A DNA stretch of 55,978 bases. It comes from MGNI01 sp964353875. Lineage in GTDB: Bacteria; Chloroflexota; Anaerolineae; Anaerolineales; E44-bin32. Shown piece after piece: positions 33,799 through 42,286 of the stretch. The DNA lies in NCBI GenBank assembly GCA_964353875.1, contig CAYGXU010000008.1, forward strand, positions 1 through 55,978. The letters run 5' to 3'. Numbering within the stretch: position 1 is the stretch's first letter; every line of letters starts with the position of its first letter. A model generated the notes under the pieces. The model ran no database searches. It worked only from the letters and a program-made list of their open reading frames with translations, and was not told the origin of the DNA. A program made the translations under genes and the position numbers.

Positions 33799-33838
33799 AA
33801 TAGCCTCCTGAGGGTAATTTTTTTATCTTTCGCCCGGA

Positions 33839-35035
33839 TTAGGGGCGAGCGCCAATCGTTAAGGGAATTTCCACCTCCTCTCCATTGCGTAGAATTGTGA
33901 GCGTGACTTCCACACCAGGTTCCGTCTCCATGATCAAATAGGTAAGCAAATCATTAAACTCGGCGATTCGGATGCCATCGATGGCGATAATCCAATCTCC
34001 CCCGGGTTGGAAACCGCTATCTTCACAATTGGAAGCTCCGATGATGCCAGCCTGATCTGCAGGTCCATCGGGGGTGACACAGGTGACATAGGCTCCACGC
34101 GCATCTGGCGGCAGACCAAGATTTTCAAGCACTTTCAACGTGATAATGTCAGCACTCAGGCTGGTGATTCCCAGGTATGGATAATTATAAGTCCCTTTTT
34201 CGATCAGGGAGGGGGCTACACGACGCAGGATGTTGACAGGGACGGCGAAACCGACACCGGAGTTGGCTGCATCGCCGGAGAGTGTGAAAGTTTCTGTACG
34301 GATGGCTCGATTGATGCCGATTACTTCAGCGCGCATGTTGAGCAATGGTCCCCCCGAATTTCCAGGATTGATGGCCGCGTCAGTCTGGATAATGGCACCG
34401 GCGGTAAAAATGCCTCCCGAGGGCGCGCTCCTTTCTGAGGCCAAGGTACGACCAATCGCCGAGACGATACCCACTGTCATGGTTCCTGAAAGACCAAATG
34501 GATTTCCAATAGCGACAACGAAATCACCTACATTAATCTCATCGGAATCGCCCAGGGGCAAAGGGTGAAGCTGCTCTACCGGCACATCCACGTGGAGTAC
34601 GGCCAAATCGGAATCCGGATCGGTGCCAACCACTTCCGCCCAGGCACGATAACCAGATGGGAAGTCCACTTCTATCTCCTCAGCGTCCAGGATCACATGC
34701 TGATTGGTGATGATGTGACCATCGCTATCGAGGACGAATCCAGAACCCTGCCCGCTGGGGATGTCTTCTTGGGCTGATCCTAAATCGGAATATGTCCAAA
34801 TGGCAACAATTCCAGGATTGGATTGTCGATAAAGCTCCACCAAGTTGATCCCCTCCAGGAGCATGGAAGAAGCCCCAGGGGTTAAGATAGGGGCGTTTGA
34901 GGAAGCGGCTGTAAGGGTAGGCGAGATGGCTGTGTTGGATGTTGCAGGAGCTGTGCTTTGCGGAAGTGTAAGTGAGCAAGCAATGATCGCAAGTGCGGAT
35001 ACAAGAATAGCGAGAGAAAATGGGCGAGTTTTCAT
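33839..35035 (-). CDS. HtrA/DegP-like S1C serine protease, lipoprotein, with PDZ domain
   Basis: This protein has 398 residues. A lipoprotein signal ends in ALAIIAC, giving a lipid-anchored extracellular protease. A Thr/Ser/Pro spacer (about 25-60) is followed by the trypsin-like domain with His in TNQHVI, Asp in DSDLAVLHV and Ser in NPGNSGGPLL. A single PDZ domain (about 290-395) starts LGITSLS and contains GPADQAGI and GGDWIIAIDG. Such proteases remove misfolded envelope proteins. ATG 35035 is preferred over TTG 35053 because GAGGAAGCAGG precedes it. It starts 34 bp after dnaJ and ends 40 bp before the eRF1-like gene. Confidence 0.92.
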   Translation of the reverse strand: MKTRPFSLAILVSALAIIACSLTLPQSTAPATSNTAISPTLTAASSNAPILTPGASSMLLEGINLVELYRQSNPGIVAIWTYSDLGSAQEDIPSGQGSGFVLDSDGHIITNQHVILDAEEIEVDFPSGYRAWAEVVGTDPDSDLAVLHVDVPVEQLHPLPLGDSDEINVGDFVVAIGNPFGLSGTMTVGIVSAIGRTLASERSAPSGGIFTAGAIIQTDAAINPGNSGGPLLNMRAEVIGINRAIRTETFTLSGDAANSGVGFAVPVNILRRVAPSLIEKGTYNYPYLGITSLSADIITLKVLENLGLPPDARGAYVTCVTPDGPADQAGIIGASNCEDSGFQPGGDWIIAIDGIRIAEFNDLLTYLIMETEPGVEVTLTILRNGEEVEIPLTIGARP

Positions 35036-35069
35036 GGATACCTGCTTCCTCAATATATTGAAATTCTAC

Positions 35070-35984
35070 CTAAGTAGATCGAAGTGACGCAAGTCTACGA
35101 AAGAGATCGCGCTCCTCCTTGGTTAATTGCTCGGGAAGATGCACTTTTAATTTTGCGTAGAGATCACCATGGATCTTCGGGTTATTGATTTTGGGCATAC
35201 CGCGGTTTCGAAGTCGAAAAGTCTGACCAGGTTGGCTACCTGGCGGAATGGTCAAGACAACTGGACCAGCCGGGGTAGGGACGAGCCCTTCCCCACCAAG
35301 CACTACGGAGTACAAGTCGACCTCAACTTCTGTGTATAAGTCGTCGCCATTGCGCTCGAAACGTGTATCCCCTTCAACCTGGATATTTAAATAGAGGTTG
35401 CCAGGTCCGCTCTTTCCCGGATGACCTTTGCCGGAGATGCGTACTCTTGTGCCCGTTTTGGCGCCTGCTGGAATCTTTACTTCCAGATGACGCCCATCCA
35501 GTTGAAAGGTCCTCATCGTTCCTTGGTATGCTTCCGACAGGCTTATTGGGATGGATTGTTCAATGTCACGACCCCGCATGCGAGGCTGGTTTAAATCCAC
35601 GGTCTGACCAGCCACCCCACCAAAGATGGCATTGAAGAAATCAGAGAAACCAGCCCCAAAAAGATCACCCAAATCGCCGACTTCAACTCGCATCCCACCT
35701 GGCCCCCGAGTCCAATGTGACCAATCAAATCCTTCTTGCCTCCCACCCATCCGTTCCCAGGCGTGATAGGATTCACCGAGTTGATCATATTTACCACGTT
35801 TGGTTGAATCTCCAAGCACCTCATATGCTTCGTTGATTTCTTTAAATCGTTCTTCAGATTGTTTGTCTCCAGGATTCTTATCTGGGTGGTACTTGAGCGC
35901 AAGCTGGCGATAGGCGCGTTTGATCTCTTTCTCATCTGCATCTCGACTAACGCCCAGGATTTTATAGTAGTCTTTATATTCCAT
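35070..35984 (-). CDS. DnaJ-type co-chaperone (CbpA/class II)
   Basis: This protein has 304 residues. The J-domain (5-70) has HPD at 33-35 in LALKYHPDKNPGD. A short Gly/Phe region (about 75-125) follows, with no cysteine zinc-finger, and then the two C-terminal beta-sandwich domains (RMRGRDIEQSIPISLSEAYQG, VKIPAGAKTGTRVRISGKG). This is the class II/CbpA layout that delivers clients to DnaK. It is first gene of a dnaJ-htrA-baeRF operon. GAGGGGAAG precedes the ATG, and the minus-strand promoter TTGACG-N18-TACAAT lies at 36005-36034. Confidence 0.93.
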   Translation of the reverse strand: MEYKDYYKILGVSRDADEKEIKRAYRQLALKYHPDKNPGDKQSEERFKEINEAYEVLGDSTKRGKYDQLGESYHAWERMGGRQEGFDWSHWTRGPGGMRVEVGDLGDLFGAGFSDFFNAIFGGVAGQTVDLNQPRMRGRDIEQSIPISLSEAYQGTMRTFQLDGRHLEVKIPAGAKTGTRVRISGKGHPGKSGPGNLYLNIQVEGDTRFERNGDDLYTEVEVDLYSVVLGGEGLVPTPAGPVVLTIPPGSQPGQTFRLRNRGMPKINNPKIHGDLYAKLKVHLPEQLTKEERDLFRRLASLRST

Positions 35985-36004
35985 CTTCCCCTCAACTGTT
36001 ATTA

Positions 36005-36034
36005 ATTGTAAGGTTTATTCGGAAACCACGTCAA
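36005..36034 (-). promoter_or_regulatory. Promoter of the dnaJ-htrA-baeRF operon
   Basis: On the minus strand TTGACG (36029-36034) and TACAAT (36005-36010) are 18 bp apart. The predicted start leaves a leader of about 15 nt before the dnaJ ATG at 35984. Confidence 0.6.
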
Positions 36035-36279
36035 GATAAGCAAGGTCACTCTTATGCAATTCTTATCTGTTTACCCCAGCCAGCGCATTCAAGCGAGAGG
36101 CCTTTATTCCTCTTTCATTCGGGGGCGGTTCGCCATGATGATGGATGATATTTCTTCTGATAAGGAATCCGCCGGTGAGAGTGGGACAGATAATCAAGTC
36201 GTTGGGCATGAACATCTAAAAACGGATAGATACCCCTGCTTGACTCCCCCGAAAGAGCCTTCCATGCTATCATAACCGC

Positions 36280-37473
36280 ATGATGACAACTTTTCAGGGT
36301 GACCGCATTCTAGTTGTTGACGAGGACAGGCATGTTTTAGATCTACTTGCCAATCAGGTATTGATTCCTCTCGGCTATCAGGTGGAGATGGAAACGGAAG
36401 GTAGCCGAGCGATCGAACGCGCCCTGGCAAATCCACCGGATTTAATTATTGCCAGCCTTACTTTAACCGGATTAAGCGGCAAAGATGTTCTTGTGGCATT
36501 GCGGTCCCAGGGCGCGGAAGTGCCGATCCTGGTAACAGCTACTGAGGGGAAAGAGGAGGATGCCATCCAAGCGTTCCGTCTTGGGGCAGTGGATTATCTT
36601 GTAAAACCCCTGCGGGAAGCGGAGGTGGTTGCTGCTTTAGAACGGGCTTTAAATGAGTTGCGTTTGCGACGAGAACGTCAGGAACTTGCTGATCAACTCA
36701 GCGAAAGCAATCGTCAATTGGAGCGCAGAGTTCGTGAGTTAACCACACTTTATGGCATTGGGAAGGTGGTAACTTCCACTACCGATCAGAGCAGACTCTT
36801 CGCAAAGCTGATGGAAGGCAGTACTTATGTCACGGAAGCAGACATGGGTTGGATACTGCTTCGAGATGAAAAGACAGAACAATTATTCTTGAGAGCCCAT
36901 CGTAATCTGCCACCGCCCTTCTCGGGAAGGCTTCATAAAGCATGGAACGATGGGGTGAGTTCATTGGTGATGCTCTCGGGGCAGGCATTGAGCATCCATG
37001 GCGAAGGGCTTAGTCAGTTTGAGCTCTCGCAATTTTGCCATGCTGCATTGATCGCGCCAACGAAGGTGCGCGATCAGCCCATTGGCGTACTGTGTGTCGC
37101 GCGTGAGGCTGCAAAGCCATTCTCGGAAAGGGACCAGGCGATGCTGGAGGCAGTTGCGGATTACGCTTCGATTTCCCTGGTCAATGCAAGGCTCTTCCTG
37201 GCCCTTGAAGCCAGAGCCAAACGGCTTCAACAGGCTGTGGATCAATCCCAGGTTACAAGAGTTATCGATCCAGAGCAGTTGACCAACGCACGACAGATTG
37301 CCAAATCCCTACGGATGCAGGTATCCTCTCTTCTGGAGAAGAGCGACGACCCTGAAATTGCCTCCAGGTTAGAGAAGATTTCTGATCTTGTGGAAGCGAT
37401 GTTTGGGCAGTTCAGTACCCCGGAAGGGGCCAGGCCTGGACAGGCCGATCGAGCAACTGGACCCTCCTCCTAG
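36280..37473 (+). CDS. Receiver-like/GAF protein lacking the phosphoacceptor Asp
   Basis: This protein has 397 residues. An N-terminal receiver fold (about 8-125) keeps the acidic pair (VVDED, 13-16), Thr (TATEG) and Lys110 in DYLVKPL. The phosphorylated position in PDLIIASLTLTGLSG is Ser59 instead of Asp. A coiled linker (about 118-150), a GAF domain (about 160-310, LTTLYGIGKVV to ISLVNARLF) and a helical C terminus follow. It has no DNA-binding or catalytic output domain. It is probably an adaptor or phospho-independent pseudo-receiver that works with the kinase encoded 80 bp downstream, which has the same receiver-GAF order. No clear ribosome-binding site is seen at the ATG pair. Confidence 0.85.
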   Translation: MMTTFQGDRILVVDEDRHVLDLLANQVLIPLGYQVEMETEGSRAIERALANPPDLIIASLTLTGLSGKDVLVALRSQGAEVPILVTATEGKEEDAIQAFRLGAVDYLVKPLREAEVVAALERALNELRLRRERQELADQLSESNRQLERRVRELTTLYGIGKVVTSTTDQSRLFAKLMEGSTYVTEADMGWILLRDEKTEQLFLRAHRNLPPPFSGRLHKAWNDGVSSLVMLSGQALSIHGEGLSQFELSQFCHAALIAPTKVRDQPIGVLCVAREAAKPFSERDQAMLEAVADYASISLVNARLFLALEARAKRLQQAVDQSQVTRVIDPEQLTNARQIAKSLRMQVSSLLEKSDDPEIASRLEKISDLVEAMFGQFSTPEGARPGQADRATGPSS

Positions 37474-37553
37474 AAAAGTTTGAGTAGTGTTGAGAAGATC
37501 TTTCATGAGTTGGTGCATGATTTGATCTTATGATGAAACGCGGGCGGAGCATA

Positions 37554-39473
37554 ATGAGCGAACCATTGATACTCGTTGCTGATGACAATCATGAAATTCG
37601 TGTCTTTCTCGAGGACATCCTTGTAAAACTGGGCAATTTTAAAGTCAAGTCTGTCGGCGATGGTATGTCAGCCCTCAGTCTGGTGCGAGAAATGACCCCT
37701 GATGTGGTGATCACCGATCATCATATGCCTGGTTTGAGTGGACTCGACTTGATACGGCGATTACGACTGGATCGACCTGGACTTCCCATTATTCTGATGA
37801 CAGGCGAAAGCACAGAATCTTTGGCCATTGAGGCGTTCCGGGTTGGAGCTTCAGATTACTTGGTAAAGCCATTCGAGCCCGACCATTTGATCACAATGGT
37901 TCAACGATGCCTGGCGCAAGCAAAAAAGATGGCGGAATTTATTCAAGTGCAAAAAGGGGTAGAGACTAGCCAGGAGATGCTTGAAAGCCAGGTGGGGGAA
38001 TTGGCGATTCAGTCACGCTTTGGTCGGACCATAAAAGCCGTTATGGAATTAGATCAGGTTCTTACTGCCGCGGTCGACACCGCTGTGCGCTTGACCGGCG
38101 CCGAAGAGGGCAGTTTACTCCTTATCGATGAGGAAAGCGGCGAGTTATATATGCGAGCTTCGAAGAATTTCGATGATGAGTTCAGCCGAACTTTCCGAGT
38201 TCCCGTTAGAGATTCGCTTGCTGGCCAGGCGATTGAAACGGGCAAACCTGTGCGCCTCGATGAGCGAACTCCCCAGAAAATTAAAACCTCCTATTTAGTC
38301 CATTCTTTGGTGTATGTGCCCCTCCGTGTCCGCGATCGGGCGATCGGTGTGCTGGGAGTCGATAATCGTACGCGTGGCAAGACTTTATCTGACCATGATA
38401 TGGCCATTCTGACCACGATGGCGGATTATGCAGCCCTGGCCATTGAGAATGCGCAACTCTATTTACGTTCAGAAGCTGAACGATCCCAACTGGAAACGAT
38501 CCTTTCACAGATTGAAAATGGGGTCATTGTAGTAGACACCAAGAACCGGCTGATGTTGATCAACCAGATGGCCCAGGAAGCTGTTGGAATTAGCAGTGAA
38601 CATCTTGGAGAGTCTGTCGAAAAAATATTCAGCGATCCCAAATTGCTGACCCTGATTAATTTGCCCCCGGATCAATCGAAACGAGAGGAAATTGAACTAA
38701 ATGACGGACGGGTATTTCATGCCCAACGCACTCCCATTGAAGGTGTGGGCCAAGCGATAGTCATGCAGGACATTACCCATTTGAAGGAGTTGGATCGGAT
38801 CAAGTCCGACTTCGTGACCACTGTTTCCCATGATCTGAGATCTCCATTGACGGCTATCCTGGGCTACATCGAACTCATCGGACGCGCTGGCGAAGTGAAT
38901 GAGCAACAGCGTGAGTTCATCTCACGGATTCAGATTAGTGTTCAACATATCTCCTATTTGATCAGTGATCTCTTAGATCTTGGACGGATTGAGGCCGGCT
39001 TGGATACAACCAAAGAATATGTCGATATGACTACACTTACCAATGAAATTTGCCTGAGCATGGAAGGAGCCGCGCGCGCTGCCAAGGTCGATTTTCAGGG
39101 AGACATCCAAGAGCACATGGGGCAGATTTTTGGGGATCCGATTCGGCTAAAACAGATGCTCGGCAATCTGATTGACAATGCCTTGAAATATGCGCCTATT
39201 GGTGGGCAAGTGCACTTAGGCGCACGATCAGAGGGCGACCAGGTGATACTAACCGTTAGCGATACTGGCCCGGGAATCCCACTTAGCGACCAGCCCTACT
39301 TGTTCAATCGTTTTTTCCGTGCCAGCAATGTGCCAGAGGATGTCTCCGGGACCGGATTGGGATTGTCAATAGTAAAATCGATTCTGGATAACCATAATGG
39401 CCGTATTTGGGTTGAATCCCAATTAGGTGAGGGGACGACTTTCACAGTTGTTTTGCCGATGGCGAAAATATAA
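37554..39473 (+). CDS. Receiver-GAF-PAS sensor histidine kinase
   Basis: This protein has 639 residues. The receiver (about 5-120) has intact residues: ADD, Asp55 in VITDHHMPG, and Lys in DYLVKPF. A linker, a GAF domain (about 155-310), a PAS domain (about 320-425, NGVIVVDTKNRLMLINQMAQEAVG), HisKA with His426 in VSHDLRSPLTAILGY, and HATPase (LGNLIDNALKYAP, DTGPGIP, FNRFFRA, GTGLGLSI) follow. With the receiver in front, it can accept a phosphoryl group and then act as a kinase, as in cytoplasmic phosphorelays. ATG 37554 is preferred to 37530 because GGAG lies 7 nt upstream. It is a probable two-gene unit with the pseudo-receiver protein before it. Confidence 0.93.
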   Translation: MSEPLILVADDNHEIRVFLEDILVKLGNFKVKSVGDGMSALSLVREMTPDVVITDHHMPGLSGLDLIRRLRLDRPGLPIILMTGESTESLAIEAFRVGASDYLVKPFEPDHLITMVQRCLAQAKKMAEFIQVQKGVETSQEMLESQVGELAIQSRFGRTIKAVMELDQVLTAAVDTAVRLTGAEEGSLLLIDEESGELYMRASKNFDDEFSRTFRVPVRDSLAGQAIETGKPVRLDERTPQKIKTSYLVHSLVYVPLRVRDRAIGVLGVDNRTRGKTLSDHDMAILTTMADYAALAIENAQLYLRSEAERSQLETILSQIENGVIVVDTKNRLMLINQMAQEAVGISSEHLGESVEKIFSDPKLLTLINLPPDQSKREEIELNDGRVFHAQRTPIEGVGQAIVMQDITHLKELDRIKSDFVTTVSHDLRSPLTAILGYIELIGRAGEVNEQQREFISRIQISVQHISYLISDLLDLGRIEAGLDTTKEYVDMTTLTNEICLSMEGAARAAKVDFQGDIQEHMGQIFGDPIRLKQMLGNLIDNALKYAPIGGQVHLGARSEGDQVILTVSDTGPGIPLSDQPYLFNRFFRASNVPEDVSGTGLGLSIVKSILDNHNGRIWVESQLGEGTTFTVVLPMAKI

Positions 39474-39533
39474 TTCAATGCCTCCGCTTGCGAATCGATG
39501 TCCCCTAGAGAACTTCTCTCTCGATAAAAATGT

Positions 39534-39580
39534 GCCTCCGCCGGGGCGGTGAGGGGGGGGTGACCCGGCGGAGGCTTTCG
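39534..39580 (+). terminator. Strong GC-rich hairpin after the kinase gene
   Basis: GCCTCCGCCGGG (39534-39545) pairs perfectly with CCCGGCGGAGGC (39564-39575) across an 18-nt G-rich loop, followed by TTTCG. It is a likely terminator, although the T tract is short and a repeat element of REP type is possible. Confidence 0.65.
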
Positions 39581-39740
39581 CCAAAGGAGGAGACAGCGAT
39601 GAGTGTAAGGTGTTCCGTCTCCGAGCGTTATAATACTTGCTCCCATTAGGTGTAGGTATTGTCGAAGATCATCCAAGCGAAGTGACTTTAATCCCACACA
39701 TTTTCCTCGACCCAAAGATTTATTTTTATAATTTCTATGA

Positions 39741-39756
39741 TGACATAATGTACACT
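39741..39756 (+). promoter_or_regulatory. Promoter-proximal motif shared with the FHA gene
   Basis: TGACATAATGTACACT differs at one position from 24567-24582, where its last six bases are the -10 box of the FHA promoter. Here TACACT ends 38 bp before the exonuclease start. No good -35 is visible. Confidence 0.4.
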
Positions 39757-39793
39757 TCTTTGAACATGATTGAGATATGGAAGTAGGTCGGAG

Positions 39794-41059
39794 ATGAAAG
39801 AACTCGACTCTCTTGAACTGCGTCGGCGGTTGGCTAACCTGGGACGACGTAAGCCTTATGCATCTACTCAACCCTCATATGAAACAGACCAAGATGTTGG
39901 TTTGCCCGAAGGGAAATGGATTAAAACCCCTTCGGGCGAAGCCTTTCAAATGGAGCAAGCATATTTTGCTCATGATCCCCATGGACAATATCCATTATCG
40001 CGTTTGCTGTCATTTTCCTCGCAACTTCTTGCTGAAGTTGCCCGAAAGCCAGAATTAGGAATCGTCCCACTCGATCAGCTTATCTTCCTCGACACAGAGA
40101 CCACAGGACTTGCAGGTGGAGCGGGAACCTTGATCTTCCTCGTGGGTTTGGGAAGGTTTTTCGGTGATCGTTTCCTTTTGCGTCAATATTTTCTACACGA
40201 TCCTGCAGAGGAAACGGGCATGCTTCATGCCCTGTTAGAGGAGTTGGAGACAGCACCAGGTTTTGTTACATACAATGGACAGACATTCGACTTACCTCTG
40301 CTGGAGAACCGCTACATCATGAACTTTCGAAAGCGCTTACCGCTCCTCGACTATCCGAATCTTGACTTGCTCCATATCGCCAGACGGCTTTGGCGGCACT
40401 TCCTGCCAGATTGCACTCTTGGCACTGTCGAGGCGCAGATATTGGGAGTGAGACGAACCGAACAAGATGTCCCCAGTTCGTGGATCCCAGGGATGTATCT
40501 TGACTACTTACGTACAGGCAACACCGCTCAGATCAATCGCATTATCTATCATAATGTCGTCGATGTGCTTTCTTTAGTCGCCCTGACCGGTCAAATCCTT
40601 GAACGCCATTACCCGGAAGATGTAAGCACCCTCTCCAATGCAGAGGCGTTGGCTGTGGCCCGATGGCATCAAGATCTCGGACGGGACTTGCCGGCTGAGA
40701 TTGCCTTCAAAAAGGCTATGCTCACAGAAGATAAGAAACTTCGGGTCGAAGCTTTGCGCAGATACACGGAGCATTTACGTAAGAACGGTCGGAAAGCCCA
40801 GGCGGTTGAGGGATGGGAAACCTGGCATCAATTGGCGCCATCGGATCACCGTCCCTGTATCGAACTGGCCAAGTATTGTGAGTGGGACTTAGGTGAAGTT
40901 GAACTGGCAATTCATTGGGTTCAGGAGGCGCTCCAATGTCTCACCTATTGGCCTGCGGATTGGCGTCGTCAAAAGACTTGGGAGGAAGTCGAACACCGAC
41001 TCCAACGATTGGCACAAAAGCGAAGCGCTGACGCGCCCGGCTCCTCGGAGATCTCATAA
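39794..41059 (+). CDS. RNase H-like exonuclease (YprB type) with TPR-like C terminus
   Basis: This protein has 421 residues. A DEDD-superfamily 3'-5' exonuclease domain of the YprB/RNase_H_2 kind spans about 85-260. Exo I is IFLDTETTGLAGG (Asp, Glu), Exo II is VTYNGQTFDLPLLENR (Asp) and Exo III ends IIYHNVVDVLSLVAL (Asp). Residues 280-410 are helical and repeat-like (ALAVARWHQDLGRDLPAEIAFKKAM), resembling TPR. It probably degrades or trims nucleic acid; the natural substrate is unknown. ATG 39794 fits the family better than TTG 39770, although GGAG directly abuts it and GTAGGT is the better-spaced site. A strong terminator follows. Confidence 0.85.
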   Translation: MKELDSLELRRRLANLGRRKPYASTQPSYETDQDVGLPEGKWIKTPSGEAFQMEQAYFAHDPHGQYPLSRLLSFSSQLLAEVARKPELGIVPLDQLIFLDTETTGLAGGAGTLIFLVGLGRFFGDRFLLRQYFLHDPAEETGMLHALLEELETAPGFVTYNGQTFDLPLLENRYIMNFRKRLPLLDYPNLDLLHIARRLWRHFLPDCTLGTVEAQILGVRRTEQDVPSSWIPGMYLDYLRTGNTAQINRIIYHNVVDVLSLVALTGQILERHYPEDVSTLSNAEALAVARWHQDLGRDLPAEIAFKKAMLTEDKKLRVEALRRYTEHLRKNGRKAQAVEGWETWHQLAPSDHRPCIELAKYCEWDLGEVELAIHWVQEALQCLTYWPADWRRQKTWEEVEHRLQRLAQKRSADAPGSSEIS

Positions 41060-41134
41060 GCGGATTGATCTCATCTGCGTCATTTGGAATAAATTTCCAA
41101 GACGATTCTCTCATTTTATCGAATATTTCTGACC

Positions 41135-41174
41135 AGGCTGAATGGCGGGGTGGAAACCGCCTCAGCCTTTTGTT
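41135..41174 (+). terminator. Intrinsic terminator after the exonuclease gene
   Basis: AGGCTGA-AT-GGCGG (41135-41148) pairs with CCGCC-TCAGCCT (41157-41168), giving two stacked stems separated by a bulge, followed by TTTGTT. Confidence 0.85.
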
Positions 41175-41308
41175 AATATGCTTGTTTCGGACTCTACGGA
41201 AATCGCTTTCGATGTCGACTGAGCGAATACAGCAGAGGCTGGCCTATAAAGAAGGAGTAAATAATAACCGAATGGGAATATCCACTCTTATCATTTGAGA
41301 GGATAAGA

Positions 41309-42286
41309 TTATCCTATCGACTCGATCTCCTGCCGTACTTTGCGATAGAGGTGCTCAGCCTTTAATTGCTCCAAGGTGTAGCATGGACCACCAAGGCGTT
41401 CGGAGAGCGTATTTGCCAAACCCTGATCGAAAGCAGCGTGCTCCATGTTGATGACCACAGAGCGAATGCTCGCCTCCCGGATTTGATCTGCTACCATATG
41501 TGCTTCTGCTTGCGGCGGTAGATTTCCCATAGATACATTGCCTGCTCCATCGGTGAGCAAAATCATGAGAGACATGACCTGCGGATGAAGAAGGCGTTCA
41601 CGTTTGAAGATTTCATAAGCCAATTGTAGTCCGGCAGAGAGAGGCGTTTTTCCGCCGACAGGAATGTCTGCTAAGGCACGCTGGGCAAGCTCGATGGAGT
41701 TGGTTGGGGGAAGGACCGTTAGGGCACGGTCCTTCTGAAAGACAACTAACCCAACACGGTCTCGTCGTTGGTAAGCATCTGTAAGCAGGCTCAGGATCGC
41801 TCCTTTGGTGGCGGACATCCGTTCAGCAACAGCCATAGACCAAGAGGCATCCACAACGAAAAGGATCAGATTAGCAGCTTTACGAATGCGGATTTTCCGT
41901 TGCAAGTCTTCGGATTGAATAGCGAAAGCCACCTTTTGGCGTTGCTCTTTTCGATTCTGTTGATGGGGAGCAGCGGCGCGTATGGTCGCATCTAATGCAA
42001 TATCATCTTTTTGATCATGTGCCGGGCGAGCCATGATATAACGGCCGCGTTTGCGATTAGTCCGAGTTTGTGTGCGGCGTCCGCCTTGGTTGCGACTTAT
42101 TCGGTCGATGGGTCCTGATATACGGCGTGGGGCAAAAGTTGCGCCAATTTTAACTTGATCCCCTCCCTCCCACCAGCGAGCCTGAAGTGAATCATGTACC
42201 GTTTGTCTGGAGGGTTCTGCCTGCCCTAGGTTTTGCTCCTGTTGTTCTTCCTCTTGCGCTAGGAGGTCATGCCGGCTTTTTTTTTT
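41309..42286 (-). CDS. chlD: Mg/Co-chelatase medium subunit (ChlD/BchD), linker and VWA domain, read after a frameshift
   Basis: This frame is open from the ten-A run at 42277-42286 to the stop at 41309. It reads first a Glu/Gln-rich acidic linker (RHDLLAQEEEQQEQN), then the conserved ChlD pre-VWA region (PRRISGPIDRISRNQGGRRT, RGRYIMARP, DIALDATIRAAAPHQ), then a von Willebrand A domain with the MIDAS motif DASWSMAVAERMSATKGAI and LTDGAGN. A start at ATG 42032-42034 would drop the conserved linker, and no ribosome-binding site is evident. I therefore read it as the distal part of one ChlD protein with the AAA+ frame upstream, reached by -1 frameshifting. In chelatases the D subunit uses the VWA domain to dock the AAA+ ring on the large subunit (BchH/CobN). 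No large subunit is in this window. Confidence 0.85.
   Translation of the reverse strand, partial: KKKSRHDLLAQEEEQQEQNLGQAEPSRQTVHDSLQARWWEGGDQVKIGATFAPRRISGPIDRISRNQGGRRTQTRTNRKRGRYIMARPAHDQKDDIALDATIRAAAPHQQNRKEQRQKVAFAIQSEDLQRKIRIRKAANLILFVVDASWSMAVAERMSATKGAILSLLTDAYQRRDRVGLVVFQKDRALTVLPPTNSIELAQRALADIPVGGKTPLSAGLQLAYEIFKRERLLHPQVMSLMILLTDGAGNVSMGNLPPQAEAHMVADQIREASIRSVVINMEHAAFDQGLANTLSERLGGPCYTLEQLKAEHLYRKVRQEIESIG

Noticed and set aside
36054..36275. 73-codon plus-strand ORF before the pseudo-receiver gene
   Set aside because: No ribosome-binding site or recognisable motif; an opposite-strand frame overlaps it.
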